Positions 34,153 to 43,114 of a DNA stretch of 64,000 bases are shown piece after piece. Numbering within the stretch: position 1 is the first letter of the stretch; every line of letters starts with the position of its first letter. The DNA is from Mycolicibacter arupensis (GTDB lineage: Bacteria; Actinomycetota; Actinomycetes; Mycobacteriales; Mycobacteriaceae). Location of the stretch: contig NZ_MVHH01000001.1 in the NCBI RefSeq assembly GCF_002086515.1, positions 1 through 64,000 of the forward strand. Reading direction: 5' to 3'. Both the position numbers and the translations under genes were made by a program. The notes below the pieces were generated by a model. The model worked only from the letters and a program-made list of their open reading frames with translations, ran no database searches and had not been told where the DNA came from.

Positions 34153-34938
34153 TCAGCAGGCCAGGTATCCCCCGTCGACGGGCAGCACCGCACCGGTGAT
34201 GAACGACGCGTCGTCGGAAGCCAGGAACACGATGGCGCTGGCGACTTCGGCCGGCTCTCCGATCCGGCCCATGGGGTGCATGCGTTCGACCGCCGCCAAG
34301 TACTCGGCCCCGCCGGGCTCCTGCGGAAACCGTTGGACCCGTTCGGTGCGAATCGTTCCCGGGGCAACGGCATTGACTCTGATCCCCCGGTCGGCCCACT
34401 CGACCGCCAGGTGCTTGGTCAGACCGGTCGCCACGAACTTCGCGGGCCCGTAGGCCGCCTGCCGCTTCTGCCCGGCCAGCCCCGAGATCGACGAGAGGCA
34501 GACGATCGCGCCACCGCCGGTGGGCAACATCGCCTCGATGGCGAACTTGCAGGTGAGAAACATGCCACGCCCATCAATGGCCATCACGTTGTCCCAGTCG
34601 GCGGCGGTCACTTCTCGCGCATCGCCGAGCGGGATGACGCCGGCGTTGGCGACCAGCACGTCGAGCCGTCCGAATCGGTCGACCGCCGCCGCGATCATTC
34701 GCTCCGCGTCGCTCTGAATCGAGACGTCACCGACGACCGTCTCAACCTCCGCCCCGCCGCGCCGCAGTTCGTCGGCGAGCTCCAACAGCGGCTCGCCGTG
34801 AATGTCCGTCAGGACCAGGCGGGCACCCTCGCGCGCAAAGAGCACCGCGGTGGCCCGACCGATACCCGAGGCCGCGCCGGTGATCACCGCCGACTTTCCC
34901 AGGAGGCGGCCACGTCCCTGCGTTGAGCCGTCCGTCAT
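34153..34938 (-). CDS. SDR-family oxidoreductase
   Basis: About 261 residues, a classical short-chain dehydrogenase. It shows VITGAASGIGRAT, NAG in LVANAGVIP, catalytic SSISG with YGPAK, and the C-terminal FITGAVLPVDGGYLAC. ATG at 34938 starts just before the conserved part; an in-frame start at 34995 would add 19 residues. It is convergent with the dioxygenase operon and may act on an alcohol or ketone in the same pathway. Substrate unknown. Confidence 0.83.
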   Translation of the reverse strand: MTDGSTQGRGRLLGKSAVITGAASGIGRATAVLFAREGARLVLTDIHGEPLLELADELRRGGAEVETVVGDVSIQSDAERMIAAAVDRFGRLDVLVANAGVIPLGDAREVTAADWDNVMAIDGRGMFLTCKFAIEAMLPTGGGAIVCLSSISGLAGQKRQAAYGPAKFVATGLTKHLAVEWADRGIRVNAVAPGTIRTERVQRFPQEPGGAEYLAAVERMHPMGRIGEPAEVASAIVFLASDDASFITGAVLPVDGGYLAC

Positions 34939-35079
34939 CTGCGCATCATCTCGGCCAAAGGTCTCCTGCTTCCTCGCGATCGAGGCCTCGCCCACCGGGC
35001 GGGACGCGAACAGGATAAGTCCGCGCGGATGACTTCCCGGTGCAATGGCACCCAGGTTGACGTCGTACCGAAACGGAGG

Positions 35080-35105
35080 CGGGCCAGGACTTTCGTCCTG
35101 GCCCG
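35080..35105 (-). terminator. ssrA terminator hairpin
   Basis: An 11-bp perfect stem (CGGGCCAGGAC with GTCCTGGCCCG) lies 12 nt after the CCA end of the tmRNA on the minus strand. On that strand the loop is a GAAA tetraloop. No long T-run follows, only CCTCCGTTT. Confidence 0.7.
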
Positions 35106-35117
35106 TCCCTGTTTTAG

Positions 35118-35506
35118 TGGTGGAGCTGCCGGGAATCGAACCCGGGTCCTACGGCATTCCCTCAAGACTTCTCCGTGCGCAGTTCGCTATGCCTCTACTT
35201 GGATCTCCCGGTCACGCGAACAAGCCGAGATGACGATCCCAGTCGCTGTTGGTGTCCCGATACATCCCGCGACCGGACGTATCGGTGGATCCCTCTAGTC
35301 GATGCCAGGGTCCGGGCCGAGGGAGCTCCCGGTCTGACAGGCCCGCCTCGCTTAGGCAGCGAGGGCGAAGTCGCTCTGAAGAGCGACCTTAGCCGGCGTA
35401 AGTGCCTTGGCGCTTACTTGTTTACAGCGACGCTTAACGGTGGTCTCCTGCCTGCACCGGCACGCTTCCCTTGATTCGACACACGCAGTCGAAACCTTTC
35501 AGCCCC
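35118..35506 (-). ncRNA. ssrA: tmRNA (ssrA)
   Basis: A 389-nt transfer-messenger RNA on the minus strand. The 5' end GGGGCTGAAAGGTTTCGACT and the 3' end GGTTCGATTCCCGGCAGCTC followed by CACCA form the tRNA-like part, with acceptor GGGGCTG pairing to CAGCTCC. CCA is encoded. It frees stalled ribosomes together with SmpB, encoded just upstream. The M. tuberculosis RNA I recall is about 368 nt; the extra 21 nt fall in the tag reading frame, which gains seven codons. Confidence 0.96.
35352..35411 (-). other. tmRNA proteolysis-tag reading frame, unusually long
   Basis: Reading from the GCC resume codon at 35411, in the same context as recalled for M. tuberculosis (TAAGC before GCC), gives AKALTPAKVALQSDFALAA and a TAA stop. 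This is 19 residues against 12 recalled for M. tuberculosis (ADSHQRDYALAA). The end DFALAA is the usual degradation signal. If translation instead resumed at the later GCT (after TAAGGTC), the tag would be the 10-residue ALQSDFALAA. Confidence 0.7.
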
Positions 35507-35582
35507 CTGTCCTGGGTGTTTGCCCACCGGCTTTCGGCGGACACTTCATGGTACGCGGTTGCAACGACAAATCGGCGCCGGT

Positions 35583-36101
35583 TCATTCCCGCACCGGCGG
35601 GCACATGCCTTTGGCGCGGCGCCCCAGCGCCCGGGTGACTTCGCGTTGCGCATCACGCTTGGCAAGGTCTTGGCGCTTGTCATGGGCCTGCTTACCGCGT
35701 GCCAGCGCCAGTTCCACCTTGACCTTGCCCTCGAAGAAGTACACCGACAGCGGGACCAGGGTCAGGTTGCCGTCGCGGATCTTGCCGATCAGCATGTCGA
35801 TCTGGCGCCGGTGCAACAGCAGCTTGCGGGTGCGCCGCGGCTCGTGGTTGGTCCAGGTGCCGTGGTGGTACTCGGGTATGTGCATGTTGCGCAGCCACAC
35901 CTCGCCGTCATCGACGGTGGCGAACGCGTCCACCAGCGAGGCTTGACCGGCGCGCAGGCTCTTGACCTCGGTGCCCACCAACACCACCCCGGCCTCGTAG
36001 ACGTCGAGAATCGTGTAGTTGTGCCGCGCCTTGCGATTCGACGCGACGATTTGCTTATCGGGCTTCTTGCCCTTGCCCTTGTCCGAGGCCTTCTTAGCCA
36101 T
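35583..36101 (-). CDS. smpB: SsrA-binding protein SmpB
   Basis: A 172-residue SmpB. The N-terminal basic tail is followed by [34 protein letters not shown] and a C-terminal [20 protein letters not shown] tail. It binds the tRNA-like part of tmRNA and brings it to stalled ribosomes. ATG at 36101 is chosen over the adjoining GTG at 36104. It follows ftsX by a few bases, and ssrA lies 76 bp downstream. Confidence 0.96.
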   Translation of the reverse strand: MAKKASDKGKGKKPDKQIVASNRKARHNYTILDVYEAGVVLVGTEVKSLRAGQASLVDAFATVDDGEVWLRNMHIPEYHHGTWTNHEPRRTRKLLLHRRQIDMLIGKIRDGNLTLVPLSVYFFEGKVKVELALARGKQAHDKRQDLAKRDAQREVTRALGRRAKGMCPPVRE

Positions 36102-36103
36102 CA

Positions 36104-36997
36104 CTACCGCCGGACATAGAGCCGCAGCGTCACGTAGGAGGTGGCGGCGGCCATCGCCGCGCCCAGCAGCAGCAGGATCGGCGAGATGTAGAGGATGTCG
36201 GCGTAGTCGATCCGTGCGATCAGATGCGCTTGATAGAACTGGCTCAGCGCGTTGTCGAGGAACAGCGCGCGTACGACCATCAACCCGATGATCGCGATGA
36301 TCACACCCACCGTCGCGGCCAGCACCGCCTCCACCAGGAACGGCAGCTGCGTGTACCAGCGGCTGGCACCCACCAGGCGCATGATGGAGACCTCGGTGCG
36401 CCGGGTGTAGGCGGCCACTTGCACCATGTTGGCGATCAGCAGCACGGCCCCGATCGCCTGCACCAGCGCGACCGCGAACGCGGCACTGCTGAGCCCGTCG
36501 AGCACGGCGAACAGTCGGTCGATCAGCTTCTTCTGGTTGAGCACGCTGAGCACGCCCGGCTGCCCCTGCATCGCGGCGTCGAAGTCCTTGCTCTGCTCCG
36601 GGTTCTCCAGCTTGACGATGAACGATGCCGGAAAGGAATCCTTGCTCGCCACGTCCTTGAACTCGGGGAATTTCCGGATGGCGTCGGCGTAGGCGTCGTC
36701 GGAGTTCAGATAGCGCACCGACTTCACGTCGTTGCGGGTCTCGATCTGCTCGCGCAGTGCCTTGCAGGCCGGCTGTTCACAGTTCGGGTCGCCTGCGGCG
36801 ATCTCGGGGTCCAAGAACACCTGCGACTCCACCCGGTCCAGGTAGATGTTGCGGGACTGGTCGGCCAGACGCACCACCAGCAGACCGCCACCGAACAGTC
36901 CGACCGAGATGGCCGTGGTGAGGATCATCGCCACCGTCATGGTGACGTTGCGGCGCAGCCCGGTCAGGACCTCGTTGAATAGGAAACCAAAGCGCAC
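36104..36997 (-). CDS. ftsX: Cell-division permease FtsX
   Basis: A 297-residue membrane protein, the same length as recalled for M. tuberculosis FtsX. It has an N-terminal TM after [20 protein letters not shown], a large outside domain that includes a Cys pair ([13 protein letters not shown]), and three C-terminal TM helices with [20 protein letters not shown]. With FtsE it controls peptidoglycan hydrolases at division. GTG at 36997 is one base after the ftsE stop; longer upstream frames run over ftsE and are rejected. Confidence 0.95.
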   Translation of the reverse strand: MRFGFLFNEVLTGLRRNVTMTVAMILTTAISVGLFGGGLLVVRLADQSRNIYLDRVESQVFLDPEIAAGDPNCEQPACKALREQIETRNDVKSVRYLNSDDAYADAIRKFPEFKDVASKDSFPASFIVKLENPEQSKDFDAAMQGQPGVLSVLNQKKLIDRLFAVLDGLSSAAFAVALVQAIGAVLLIANMVQVAAYTRRTEVSIMRLVGASRWYTQLPFLVEAVLAATVGVIIAIIGLMVVRALFLDNALSQFYQAHLIARIDYADILYISPILLLLGAAMAAATSYVTLRLYVRR

Positions 36998-36998
36998 G

Positions 36999-37688
36999 TC
37001 AGCGGTCCATTCCGTAGACACCGCGCTGCTCGTCGCGCACCAGACGCCCCAGCGACAGCTCGACGACGCGCTGGCGCATCGAGTCGACGATGTGGTGGTC
37101 GTGGGTCGCCATGAGCACCGTGGTTCCGGTGCGGTTGATCCGCTCCAGCAGGTCCATGATGTCCTCACTCGTTTCCGGGTCGAGGTTTCCGGTGGGCTCG
37201 TCGGCGATCAGCACCAGCGGCCGGTTGACGAAGGCCCGGGCGATCGCGACGCGCTGCTGCTCACCACCGGACAGCTCGCCGGGCAGCCGGTTCGCCTTGC
37301 CCGACAGTCCGACCATCTCCAGAACCTCGGGGACGACCCGGTTGATCATCTCCGGCTTCTTGCCGATCACCTCCAGCGCGAAGGCCACGTTCTCAAAGAC
37401 CGTCTTCTGCTGCAGCAGCCGAAAGTCCTGGAACACGCACCCGAGCACTTGGCGCAGGCTGGGGATGTGCCGGCCGGCCAACTTGTTGACGTGAAACTTC
37501 GACACCTGGATGTCACCCGAGGTGGGCGTCTCCTCGGCCAGCAGCAACCGCATGAACGTCGACTTGCCCGAGCCGGACGGGCCGATCAGGAAGACGAACT
37601 CGCCTTTGTCGATCTTGACGCTGACATTGTCGAGCGCCGGACGGGCCGACGATTTGTACTGCTTGGTGACATGGTCGAGCGTGATCAT
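36999..37688 (-). CDS. ftsE: Cell-division ATP-binding protein FtsE
   Basis: A 229-residue ABC ATPase. Walker A is GPSGSGKST, the Q-loop [12 protein letters not shown], the signature LSGGEQQR, Walker [13 protein letters not shown], and the H-loop ATHDHHIV. It forms the FtsEX complex with the next gene. ATG at 37688 gives the known length; the adjoining GTG at 37691 is an alternative. Confidence 0.96.
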   Translation of the reverse strand: MITLDHVTKQYKSSARPALDNVSVKIDKGEFVFLIGPSGSGKSTFMRLLLAEETPTSGDIQVSKFHVNKLAGRHIPSLRQVLGCVFQDFRLLQQKTVFENVAFALEVIGKKPEMINRVVPEVLEMVGLSGKANRLPGELSGGEQQRVAIARAFVNRPLVLIADEPTGNLDPETSEDIMDLLERINRTGTTVLMATHDHHIVDSMRQRVVELSLGRLVRDEQRGVYGMDR

Positions 37689-37701
37689 CACGGCACGCAG
37701 T

Positions 37702-38241
37702 TTAGCCGGATGGGGCGCCGGCGCCGGGCGGAGCCGACGGCGTCGGCGCGCCGGGCGGGGCCGCCGGTGCGGGCTGCGTCGGCACGGGCGGCACCTCGGC
37801 GGCCGGGGGCACCTGTCCCGGCTGCTCGGGAGGGACCGGACTGGGCGGGGGGCACAGCGGCGGGCAGAACGGGAATCCCGGCACCGGCGACGGCGGCGGC
37901 GGCTCGACGGCCGGCGGCTCCTCGGGTGGAGGCGCCTCGACCGTGGTGGGTGTGGGCGTGATGGTCTCGGTGATGGTCACCGGTGGTTGCTGCAGCCTGG
38001 TGCGCGGCACCCAGGTGTAGGCCGGGTCGGGGATGAAACCCGGCGGAACCACTTGCGGGGCGGGCGGCGGCTTCGCTTCCTCCCGGTAGGTGCCATAAAC
38101 CCACCACACCGCGCCGAAGGCGATGATCAGCACCACGGTGGAGGTGCGGACCCGGCCGCCGAACAAGTGTGACGGCCATTTCCATCGAGACTGGCCGGCT
38201 CGGGCCGCCGAATCGTCGGGCTTTTCCACGCGCAGTTTCAT
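37702..38241 (-). CDS. Proline-rich single-pass membrane protein (Rv3103c-like)
   Basis: A 179-residue protein. It has a basic cytoplasmic start, one TM helix at about residues 34-50 ([18 protein letters not shown]), then a conserved patch ([15 protein letters not shown]) and a long Pro-rich tail. Position and type match Rv3103c between mscS and ftsE. Its start overlaps the mscS stop by 4 nt. Function unknown; the location suggests a cell-envelope or division role. Confidence 0.78.
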   Translation of the reverse strand: MKLRVEKPDDSAARAGQSRWKWPSHLFGGRVRTSTVVLIIAFGAVWWVYGTYREEAKPPPAPQVVPPGFIPDPAYTWVPRTRLQQPPVTITETITPTPTTVEAPPPEEPPAVEPPPPSPVPGFPFCPPLCPPPSPVPPEQPGQVPPAAEVPPVPTQPAPAAPPGAPTPSAPPGAGAPSG

Positions 38242-39140
38242 GGCGTCTGCACCGGCTTCACCTCACCGGCGGCGGCGACACCGACCGAGGCCAGCGCCTG
38301 CACCACCTGGATCCGCAGCCGTCGTCCCACTTCGAACTGTTTGCCGGGCAGGGTGCGCGCCACCATCCGCAGGTTGACCACGCCCACCTCCAGGCTCTCC
38401 ACGCCCATCATCGAGGGCTGGTCCAGCAACAGATCCCGCAGCGGAGCATCGGCCTCGCGGGCGTGCTCACACACCTGGTGCAGCACTTCGTTGACCCGAG
38501 TCAGGTCGGCGCTGGTAGGCACGGGAATGTCGACCACGGCACGCGCCCAGTCCTTGGACAGGTTCAGCGAGCGGACGATGTTGCCGTTGGGGACGGTGAA
38601 CACCTCGCCGTTGGGAGTCCGTAGCTTGGTCACCCGCAGCGTCACCTCCTCGACGGTGCCCAGCGCCTCCGTCGGCGCCCCGGTCATCGACAGCTGCACC
38701 AGATCACCGAAGCCGTATTGCTTTTCGGTGATGATGAAGAAGCCACTCAGGAGGTCTTGCACCAGCTTCTGCGCTCCGAAGCCGATCGCACCACCGATTA
38801 CGGCGGCCGGCCCCACCAACGATCCGATCGGAATGTCGAGGATGGTGGTGATCTGCACGCCGACCACCACGCACAGCAGCACCACCGACACCCAGGAGAT
38901 CACCGAGGCGACGGCCTGGCGGTGCTTGGAGGCTTCCGAGCGCACCAGCGCGTCACTGGTGGCAAAACCGTGTTCGAGCCGGCGGGTCACCCGCTGCGCC
39001 GTCCAGGTGATGAAGCGCGATGCCAGCACCGCCCCGATCAGCAGCAGGACGATCCGCAGCCCCTTGGTGATGACCCATTCACCGATCTCCCCGCGCCACA
39101 ACTCGCTCCAGCGCTGCCCCGGAGAAAAGGCCAAGGTCAT
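38238..39140 (-). CDS. Small-conductance mechanosensitive channel, MscS family
   Basis: A 300-residue MscS-type channel. Three N-terminal TM helices are followed by the pore-lining helix GAAIGGAIGFGAQKLVQDLLSG-like segment, the beta domain (FGDLVQLSMTG, GTVEEVTLRVTKLRTPNGEV, PNGNIV) and a C-terminal mixed domain. It releases solutes on hypo-osmotic shock. ATG at 39140 starts 5 nt after the prfB stop. Counterpart of Rv3104c. Confidence 0.88.
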   Translation of the reverse strand: MTLAFSPGQRWSELWRGEIGEWVITKGLRIVLLLIGAVLASRFITWTAQRVTRRLEHGFATSDALVRSEASKHRQAVASVISWVSVVLLCVVVGVQITTILDIPIGSLVGPAAVIGGAIGFGAQKLVQDLLSGFFIITEKQYGFGDLVQLSMTGAPTEALGTVEEVTLRVTKLRTPNGEVFTVPNGNIVRSLNLSKDWARAVVDIPVPTSADLTRVNEVLHQVCEHAREADAPLRDLLLDQPSMMGVESLEVGVVNLRMVARTLPGKQFEVGRRLRIQVVQALASVGVAAAGEVKPVQTP

Positions 39141-39145
39141 GCGGG

Positions 39146-40261
39146 TCAGTCCTCTTCCGGCCTGTTGCGCCAGCGGATGCCGGCCTCCAGGAAGCCGTCG
39201 ATGTCGCCGTCGAGCACCGCGGCCGGATTGCCGACCTCGTACTCGGTGCGCAGGTCCTTGACCATCTGATAGGGGTGCAGCACGTAGGAGCGCATCTGGT
39301 TGCCCCACGAGCTGCCGCCGTCGCCCTTGAGGGCGTCCATCTCGGCCCGCTCCTCGGAGCGTTTGCGTTCCATCAGCTTGGCCTGCAGCACCCGCATCGC
39401 CGAAACCTTGTTCTGCAACTGCGACTTCTCGTTCTGACAGGTCACCACGATCCCGGTGGGGATGTGGGTCAGCCGCACCGCGGAGTCGGTGGTGTTCACC
39501 GACTGTCCGCCGGGCCCGCTGGAGCGGTAGACATCCACCCGCACGTCGCCCTCGGGGATGTCGATGTGGTCGGTGGTCTCCACCACCGGCAGCACCTCGA
39601 CCTCGGCGAACGACGTCTGCCGGCGCCCCTGGTTGTCGAACGGACTGATCCGCACCAGCCGGTGGGTGCCCTGTTCCACCGACAGGGTGCCGTAGGCGAA
39701 GGGCGCGTGCACCGCAAACGTCGCGCTTTTGATCCCGGCCTCTTCGGCGTAGGAGGTGTCGAACACCTCGACGCCGTACTTGTGCTGCTCGGCCCACCGG
39801 ATGTACATCCGCATCAGCATCTCGGCCCAGTCGGCGGCGTCCACGCCGCCGGCACCCGAGCGGATCGTGACGAGCGCTTCGCGTTCGTCGTATTCCCCGG
39901 ACAGCAGTGTGCGGACTTCCAAGGCGTCGATGTCTTCGCGCAGCTTGGCCAGTTCGGCGTCGGCTTCGGCCAGTGCGTCGGCGGCGGCCGCACCTTCTTC
40001 CTCAGCGGCCATCTCATAGAGCACTGGGAGATCGTCGACGCGTTGGCGCAGTTCCTCCGCCCGGCGCAGCTCGGCCTGGGCGTGTGACAACTCGCTGGTC
40101 ACCTTCTGGGCGCGCGCCTGGTCATCCCACAGATTCGGGTCGGACGCGTCGCGCTCGAGGTCGGTGATACGGCTGCGCAGTCCGTCGACGTCCAGCACCC
40201 GCTCGACCGTGGTCAAAGTGGTGTCGAGGGCGGCGATGTCGGGTGCGCGGTCAGGTTCCAC
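39146..40261 (-). CDS. prfB: Peptide chain release factor 2
   Basis: About 371 residues. It has the codon-recognition tripeptide SPF ([15 protein letters not shown]) and the catalytic GGQ ([10 protein letters not shown]), so it reads UGA and UAA. There is no programmed frameshift, as in other mycobacteria. GTG at 40261 ([13 protein letters not shown]) aligns with the recalled M. tuberculosis start. A TAACCT hexamer 8 nt upstream suggests a leaderless mRNA. Divergent from fprA. Confidence 0.94.
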   Translation of the reverse strand: MEPDRAPDIAALDTTLTTVERVLDVDGLRSRITDLERDASDPNLWDDQARAQKVTSELSHAQAELRRAEELRQRVDDLPVLYEMAAEEEGAAAADALAEADAELAKLREDIDALEVRTLLSGEYDEREALVTIRSGAGGVDAADWAEMLMRMYIRWAEQHKYGVEVFDTSYAEEAGIKSATFAVHAPFAYGTLSVEQGTHRLVRISPFDNQGRRQTSFAEVEVLPVVETTDHIDIPEGDVRVDVYRSSGPGGQSVNTTDSAVRLTHIPTGIVVTCQNEKSQLQNKVSAMRVLQAKLMERKRSEERAEMDALKGDGGSSWGNQMRSYVLHPYQMVKDLRTEYEVGNPAAVLDGDIDGFLEAGIRWRNRPEED

Positions 40262-40358
40262 GTTTATCGAGGTTACCGGCGGCCCTTGGGGTGCGACCTC
40301 TAGCATCGGGGTTAGGCGGGTGCATGAACGACTTCCGACTCCGAAAGTAGGTTCAAGG

Positions 40359-41819
40359 ATGCGGCCCTATCACGTCGCGATCGTCGGCTCCGGCCCATCG
40401 GGCTATTTCGCCGCGGCATCCCTGCTCAAGCTGGCCGCAGGCGGTGAGGTCGACGTGCGCATCGACATGCTGGAGATGCTGCCGACGCCGTGGGGCCTGG
40501 TGCGCTCAGGAGTGGCGCCCGATCACCCGAAGATCAAGTCCATCAGTGCCCAGTTCGAGAAGACCGCGGCCGATCCGCGGTTCCGGTTCTACGGCAATGT
40601 GACCGTCGGTGAGCATGTGACGCCCGCGGAGTTGGCCGCGCGCTACGACGCGGTGATCTACGCGATCGGCGCGCAGTCGAATCGGCAGTTGGGCATCCCC
40701 GGGGAAGACTTGCCCGGCAGCGTCGCCGCGGTGGACTTCGTCGGCTGGTACAACGCGCATCCGCATTTCGCCGATCACGCCCCCGACTTGAGCTGCAGTC
40801 GCGCCATCGTCGTCGGCAATGGCAACGTGGCCCTGGATGTGGCCCGCATTCTGGTCAGTCAGCCCGACGAGCTGCGCCGCACCGACATCGCCGATCACGC
40901 CCTGGATGCGTTGGGGCCGCGCGGCATCGAAGAGGTGGTGATCATCGGACGACGCGGACCGCTGCAGGCCACGTTCACCAGCCCCGAATTGCGTGAGCTG
41001 GGCGATCTCAAGGGCCTCGACGATGTGGACGTCGTGATCGACGCCGCAGAGTTCGCCGGTATCACCGACGAGGACATCGAAGCGGCCGCCAAGCATCCCA
41101 AGCAGAACGTCAAGGTGTTGCGCACCTACGTGGGACGCCCGCTGCGCCCGGGCCACCGCCGGATCGTGTTCCGCTTCGCCACCTCGCCGATCGAGATTCG
41201 CGGCGAGGGCCGGGTCGAGGAGATCGTGCTGGGCCGCAACGAGCTGGTCACCGACGACCAGGGCTGGGTCAGCGCGCGCGACACCGGCGAGCGCGAGGTG
41301 TTGGCCACCCAGCTGGTGGTGCGCTCCGTCGGCTACCGCGGGGTACCGATCGCGGGATTGCCGTTCGACGAGCGCAGCGGCACCATCCCGCATACCGCCG
41401 GACGCGTCGAGGGCTCCGACAACGAGTACGTGGTCGGCTGGATCAAGCGAGGGCCTTCGGGGGTCATCGGTTCCAACAAGAGCGACTCGCAGGCCACCGT
41501 CGACACCCTCGCCGCCGACCTGGCCGCGCGGGTGGCCGAAACGGGATTGCCCGAACGCGACGCCGACCACGAGGTACAGCTGCACCGCTGGCTACTGTCG
41601 CGCCAACCGCATCTGGTCACCGCCGAGCACTGGCAGCTGATCGACGCTCACGAGCGTTCCATCGGTGAGCCGCACGGCCGGCCGCGGGTCAAGCTGGCCA
41701 GCGTCGAGGAGATGCTGCAGGTCGGCCATGGGCCCAGTGCGCAGGAATCCTGCGCCGAGTGCGATGCGGTGGAGCTGACGTCGCGCGCGGTTCCACTGCC
41801 GGAGTCGCAGCCGCAGTAA
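40359..41819 (+). CDS. fprA: NADPH-ferredoxin reductase FprA
   Basis: A 486-residue adrenodoxin-reductase-type flavoprotein. It has the FAD motif [15 protein letters not shown], the family pattern [19 protein letters not shown], the NADPH motif [15 protein letters not shown] with IIGRRGP, and [18 protein letters not shown] near the end. It passes electrons from NADPH to ferredoxins, for example for P450s. The C-terminus runs about 30 residues beyond the recalled M. tuberculosis protein (456 aa) and contains [11 protein letters not shown] at 40359 follows AAGG closely. Confidence 0.93.
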   Translation: MRPYHVAIVGSGPSGYFAAASLLKLAAGGEVDVRIDMLEMLPTPWGLVRSGVAPDHPKIKSISAQFEKTAADPRFRFYGNVTVGEHVTPAELAARYDAVIYAIGAQSNRQLGIPGEDLPGSVAAVDFVGWYNAHPHFADHAPDLSCSRAIVVGNGNVALDVARILVSQPDELRRTDIADHALDALGPRGIEEVVIIGRRGPLQATFTSPELRELGDLKGLDDVDVVIDAAEFAGITDEDIEAAAKHPKQNVKVLRTYVGRPLRPGHRRIVFRFATSPIEIRGEGRVEEIVLGRNELVTDDQGWVSARDTGEREVLATQLVVRSVGYRGVPIAGLPFDERSGTIPHTAGRVEGSDNEYVVGWIKRGPSGVIGSNKSDSQATVDTLAADLAARVAETGLPERDADHEVQLHRWLLSRQPHLVTAEHWQLIDAHERSIGEPHGRPRVKLASVEEMLQVGHGPSAQESCAECDAVELTSRAVPLPESQPQ

Positions 41820-41830
41820 TCGCCGGGCAG

Positions 41831-42154
41831 TCACTGCCCCGGTGGCGCGAGCGGGCTCCAGTTGTCGGGGTTGCGCGGCGAATAACGCACCGGCAGCAGC
41901 TCTCCCACGCTGGGCCAGGTGCTGACATCGACGACGTAACGCCGGTAAACGTCGTGTTCGGCGACCGACGGACCGTGCAGGACACCACTGATCGTGACGT
42001 ACTGGTCGCCCGTGGCATCGGGCCGCGGACTGACTCCGGTGATCAGCACGGTGCCCTCCAGAACTTCCCCGCGTGGCCCCGACCGCAGGAATCGCGGCGC
42101 CAGAAAGACACCCATCACAGCCAGCAGCAACAGCAGCGCCCCGAACTCCCACAT
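41831..42154 (-). CDS. Small membrane-anchored protein of unknown function
   Basis: A 107-residue protein with one N-terminal TM helix ([20 protein letters not shown]) and an outside or cytoplasmic beta-rich domain ([40 protein letters not shown]) like DUF3592-type domains. It is divergent from hisN with a 23-bp gap. Function not recognised. Confidence 0.7.
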   Translation of the reverse strand: MWEFGALLLLLAVMGVFLAPRFLRSGPRGEVLEGTVLITGVSPRPDATGDQYVTISGVLHGPSVAEHDVYRRYVVDVSTWPSVGELLPVRYSPRNPDNWSPLAPPGQ

Positions 42155-42177
42155 GCGGCCATGGTAGGACTTTCGCC

Positions 42178-42978
42178 ATGGCGCAGATCAACGACAATCT
42201 CGATGACGACCTCACCCTCGCCCTGGCCTTGGCCGATCGGGCGGACGAAATCAGCCTCGCGCGGTTCGGTGCACTGGACCTGCGGGTCGACACCAAGCCC
42301 GACCTGACCCCGGTGACCGATGCCGACCAGGCCGTGGAAACCGCGCTGCGTGAGGTGCTGGCCGCCGAGCGCGCACAGGACCAGATTCTGGGTGAGGAGT
42401 TCGGTGGCACCGCCGCCTTCAGCGGGCGCCAGTGGATCATCGACCCCATCGACGGCACCAAGAACTTCGTGCGCGGGGTGCCGGTGTGGGCCACCCTGAT
42501 CTCTTTGCTGCAGGACGGCGTGCCGATCCTCGGGGTGATCAGCGCCCCGGCGCTGCACCGGCGCTGGTGGGCCACCAGCGGCCAGGGTGCATTCGGGTCT
42601 GTCGCCGGGGCGCCCGCGCGACAACTGTCGGTGTCGGCCGTGGCGGACCTGGACTCGTCGAGCCTGACGTTCGCCGGGCTGAACTACTGGGAGGCGCGTG
42701 GCCTGCGCGAGCAGTTCCTGAGTCTGACGGCGTCGGTGTGGCGGACCCGCTCCTACGGCGATTTCTGGGCCTACTGCCTGGTCGCCGAGGGTGCGGTGGA
42801 CGCGGCGATCGAACCGGCGGTGTCGGTCTGGGACCTGGCCGCCGTCGACATCCTGGTGCGCGAGGCCGGTGGGGTGTTCACCGACCTGTCCGGCAATCCG
42901 GGCCCGCATGGCAACTGCGCCGTCGCCGCCAACCCCGCCCTGCACAAGCAGGTGATGGCGGCACTCACCACGGACTGA
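42178..42978 (+). CDS. hisN: Histidinol-phosphatase, inositol-monophosphatase family
   Basis: A 266-residue Mg2+-dependent phosphatase. The metal ligands are in [15 protein letters not shown] and [10 protein letters not shown]. It is the counterpart of Rv3137, which I recall as the HisN histidinol-phosphate phosphatase, although inositol phosphates are possible substrates for the family. Acts in the cytoplasm in histidine synthesis. In M. tuberculosis the recalled gene numbers place it about 30 genes from fprA; here they are neighbours. Confidence 0.85.
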   Translation: MAQINDNLDDDLTLALALADRADEISLARFGALDLRVDTKPDLTPVTDADQAVETALREVLAAERAQDQILGEEFGGTAAFSGRQWIIDPIDGTKNFVRGVPVWATLISLLQDGVPILGVISAPALHRRWWATSGQGAFGSVAGAPARQLSVSAVADLDSSSLTFAGLNYWEARGLREQFLSLTASVWRTRSYGDFWAYCLVAEGAVDAAIEPAVSVWDLAAVDILVREAGGVFTDLSGNPGPHGNCAVAANPALHKQVMAALTTD

Positions 42979-43043
42979 GCCTGCGATCAGCGGGGGCGAT
43001 GCCGGACTGCCCCTGACGTCTGCGTCTGAGGACTACGTCACAC

Positions 43044-43072
43044 CTTACTTACGAGTCATCTTACTTCGGAGT
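43044..43072. promoter_or_regulatory. Tandem operator candidate before fadE24
   Basis: CTTACTTACGAGT (43044-43056) and CTTACTTCGGAGT (43060-43072) are direct repeats matching at 11 of 13 bases with a 16-bp period. The second is part of the palindrome CTTACTTCGGAGTAAG (43060-43075). They lie 40-70 bp before fadE24. The regulator is unknown. Confidence 0.5.
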
Positions 43073-43114
43073 AAGGTGACCTCATCGATACCTTCCCTCG
43101 AGTGAGGCTCTGAC

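Noticed and set aside
35086-35099. GGACTTTCGTCC resembling a DosR box
   Set aside because: It lies after the tmRNA and is the top of an 11-bp stem with a GAAA loop, so it is better explained as the ssrA terminator.
36998-37168. N-terminal extension of FtsX
   Set aside because: The extra residues are ftsE read in another frame; the start at 36997 gives the known FtsX length.
39146-40261. Programmed frameshift in prfB
   Set aside because: The frame is continuous from start to stop with SPF and GGQ in place; mycobacterial prfB lacks the in-frame stop.
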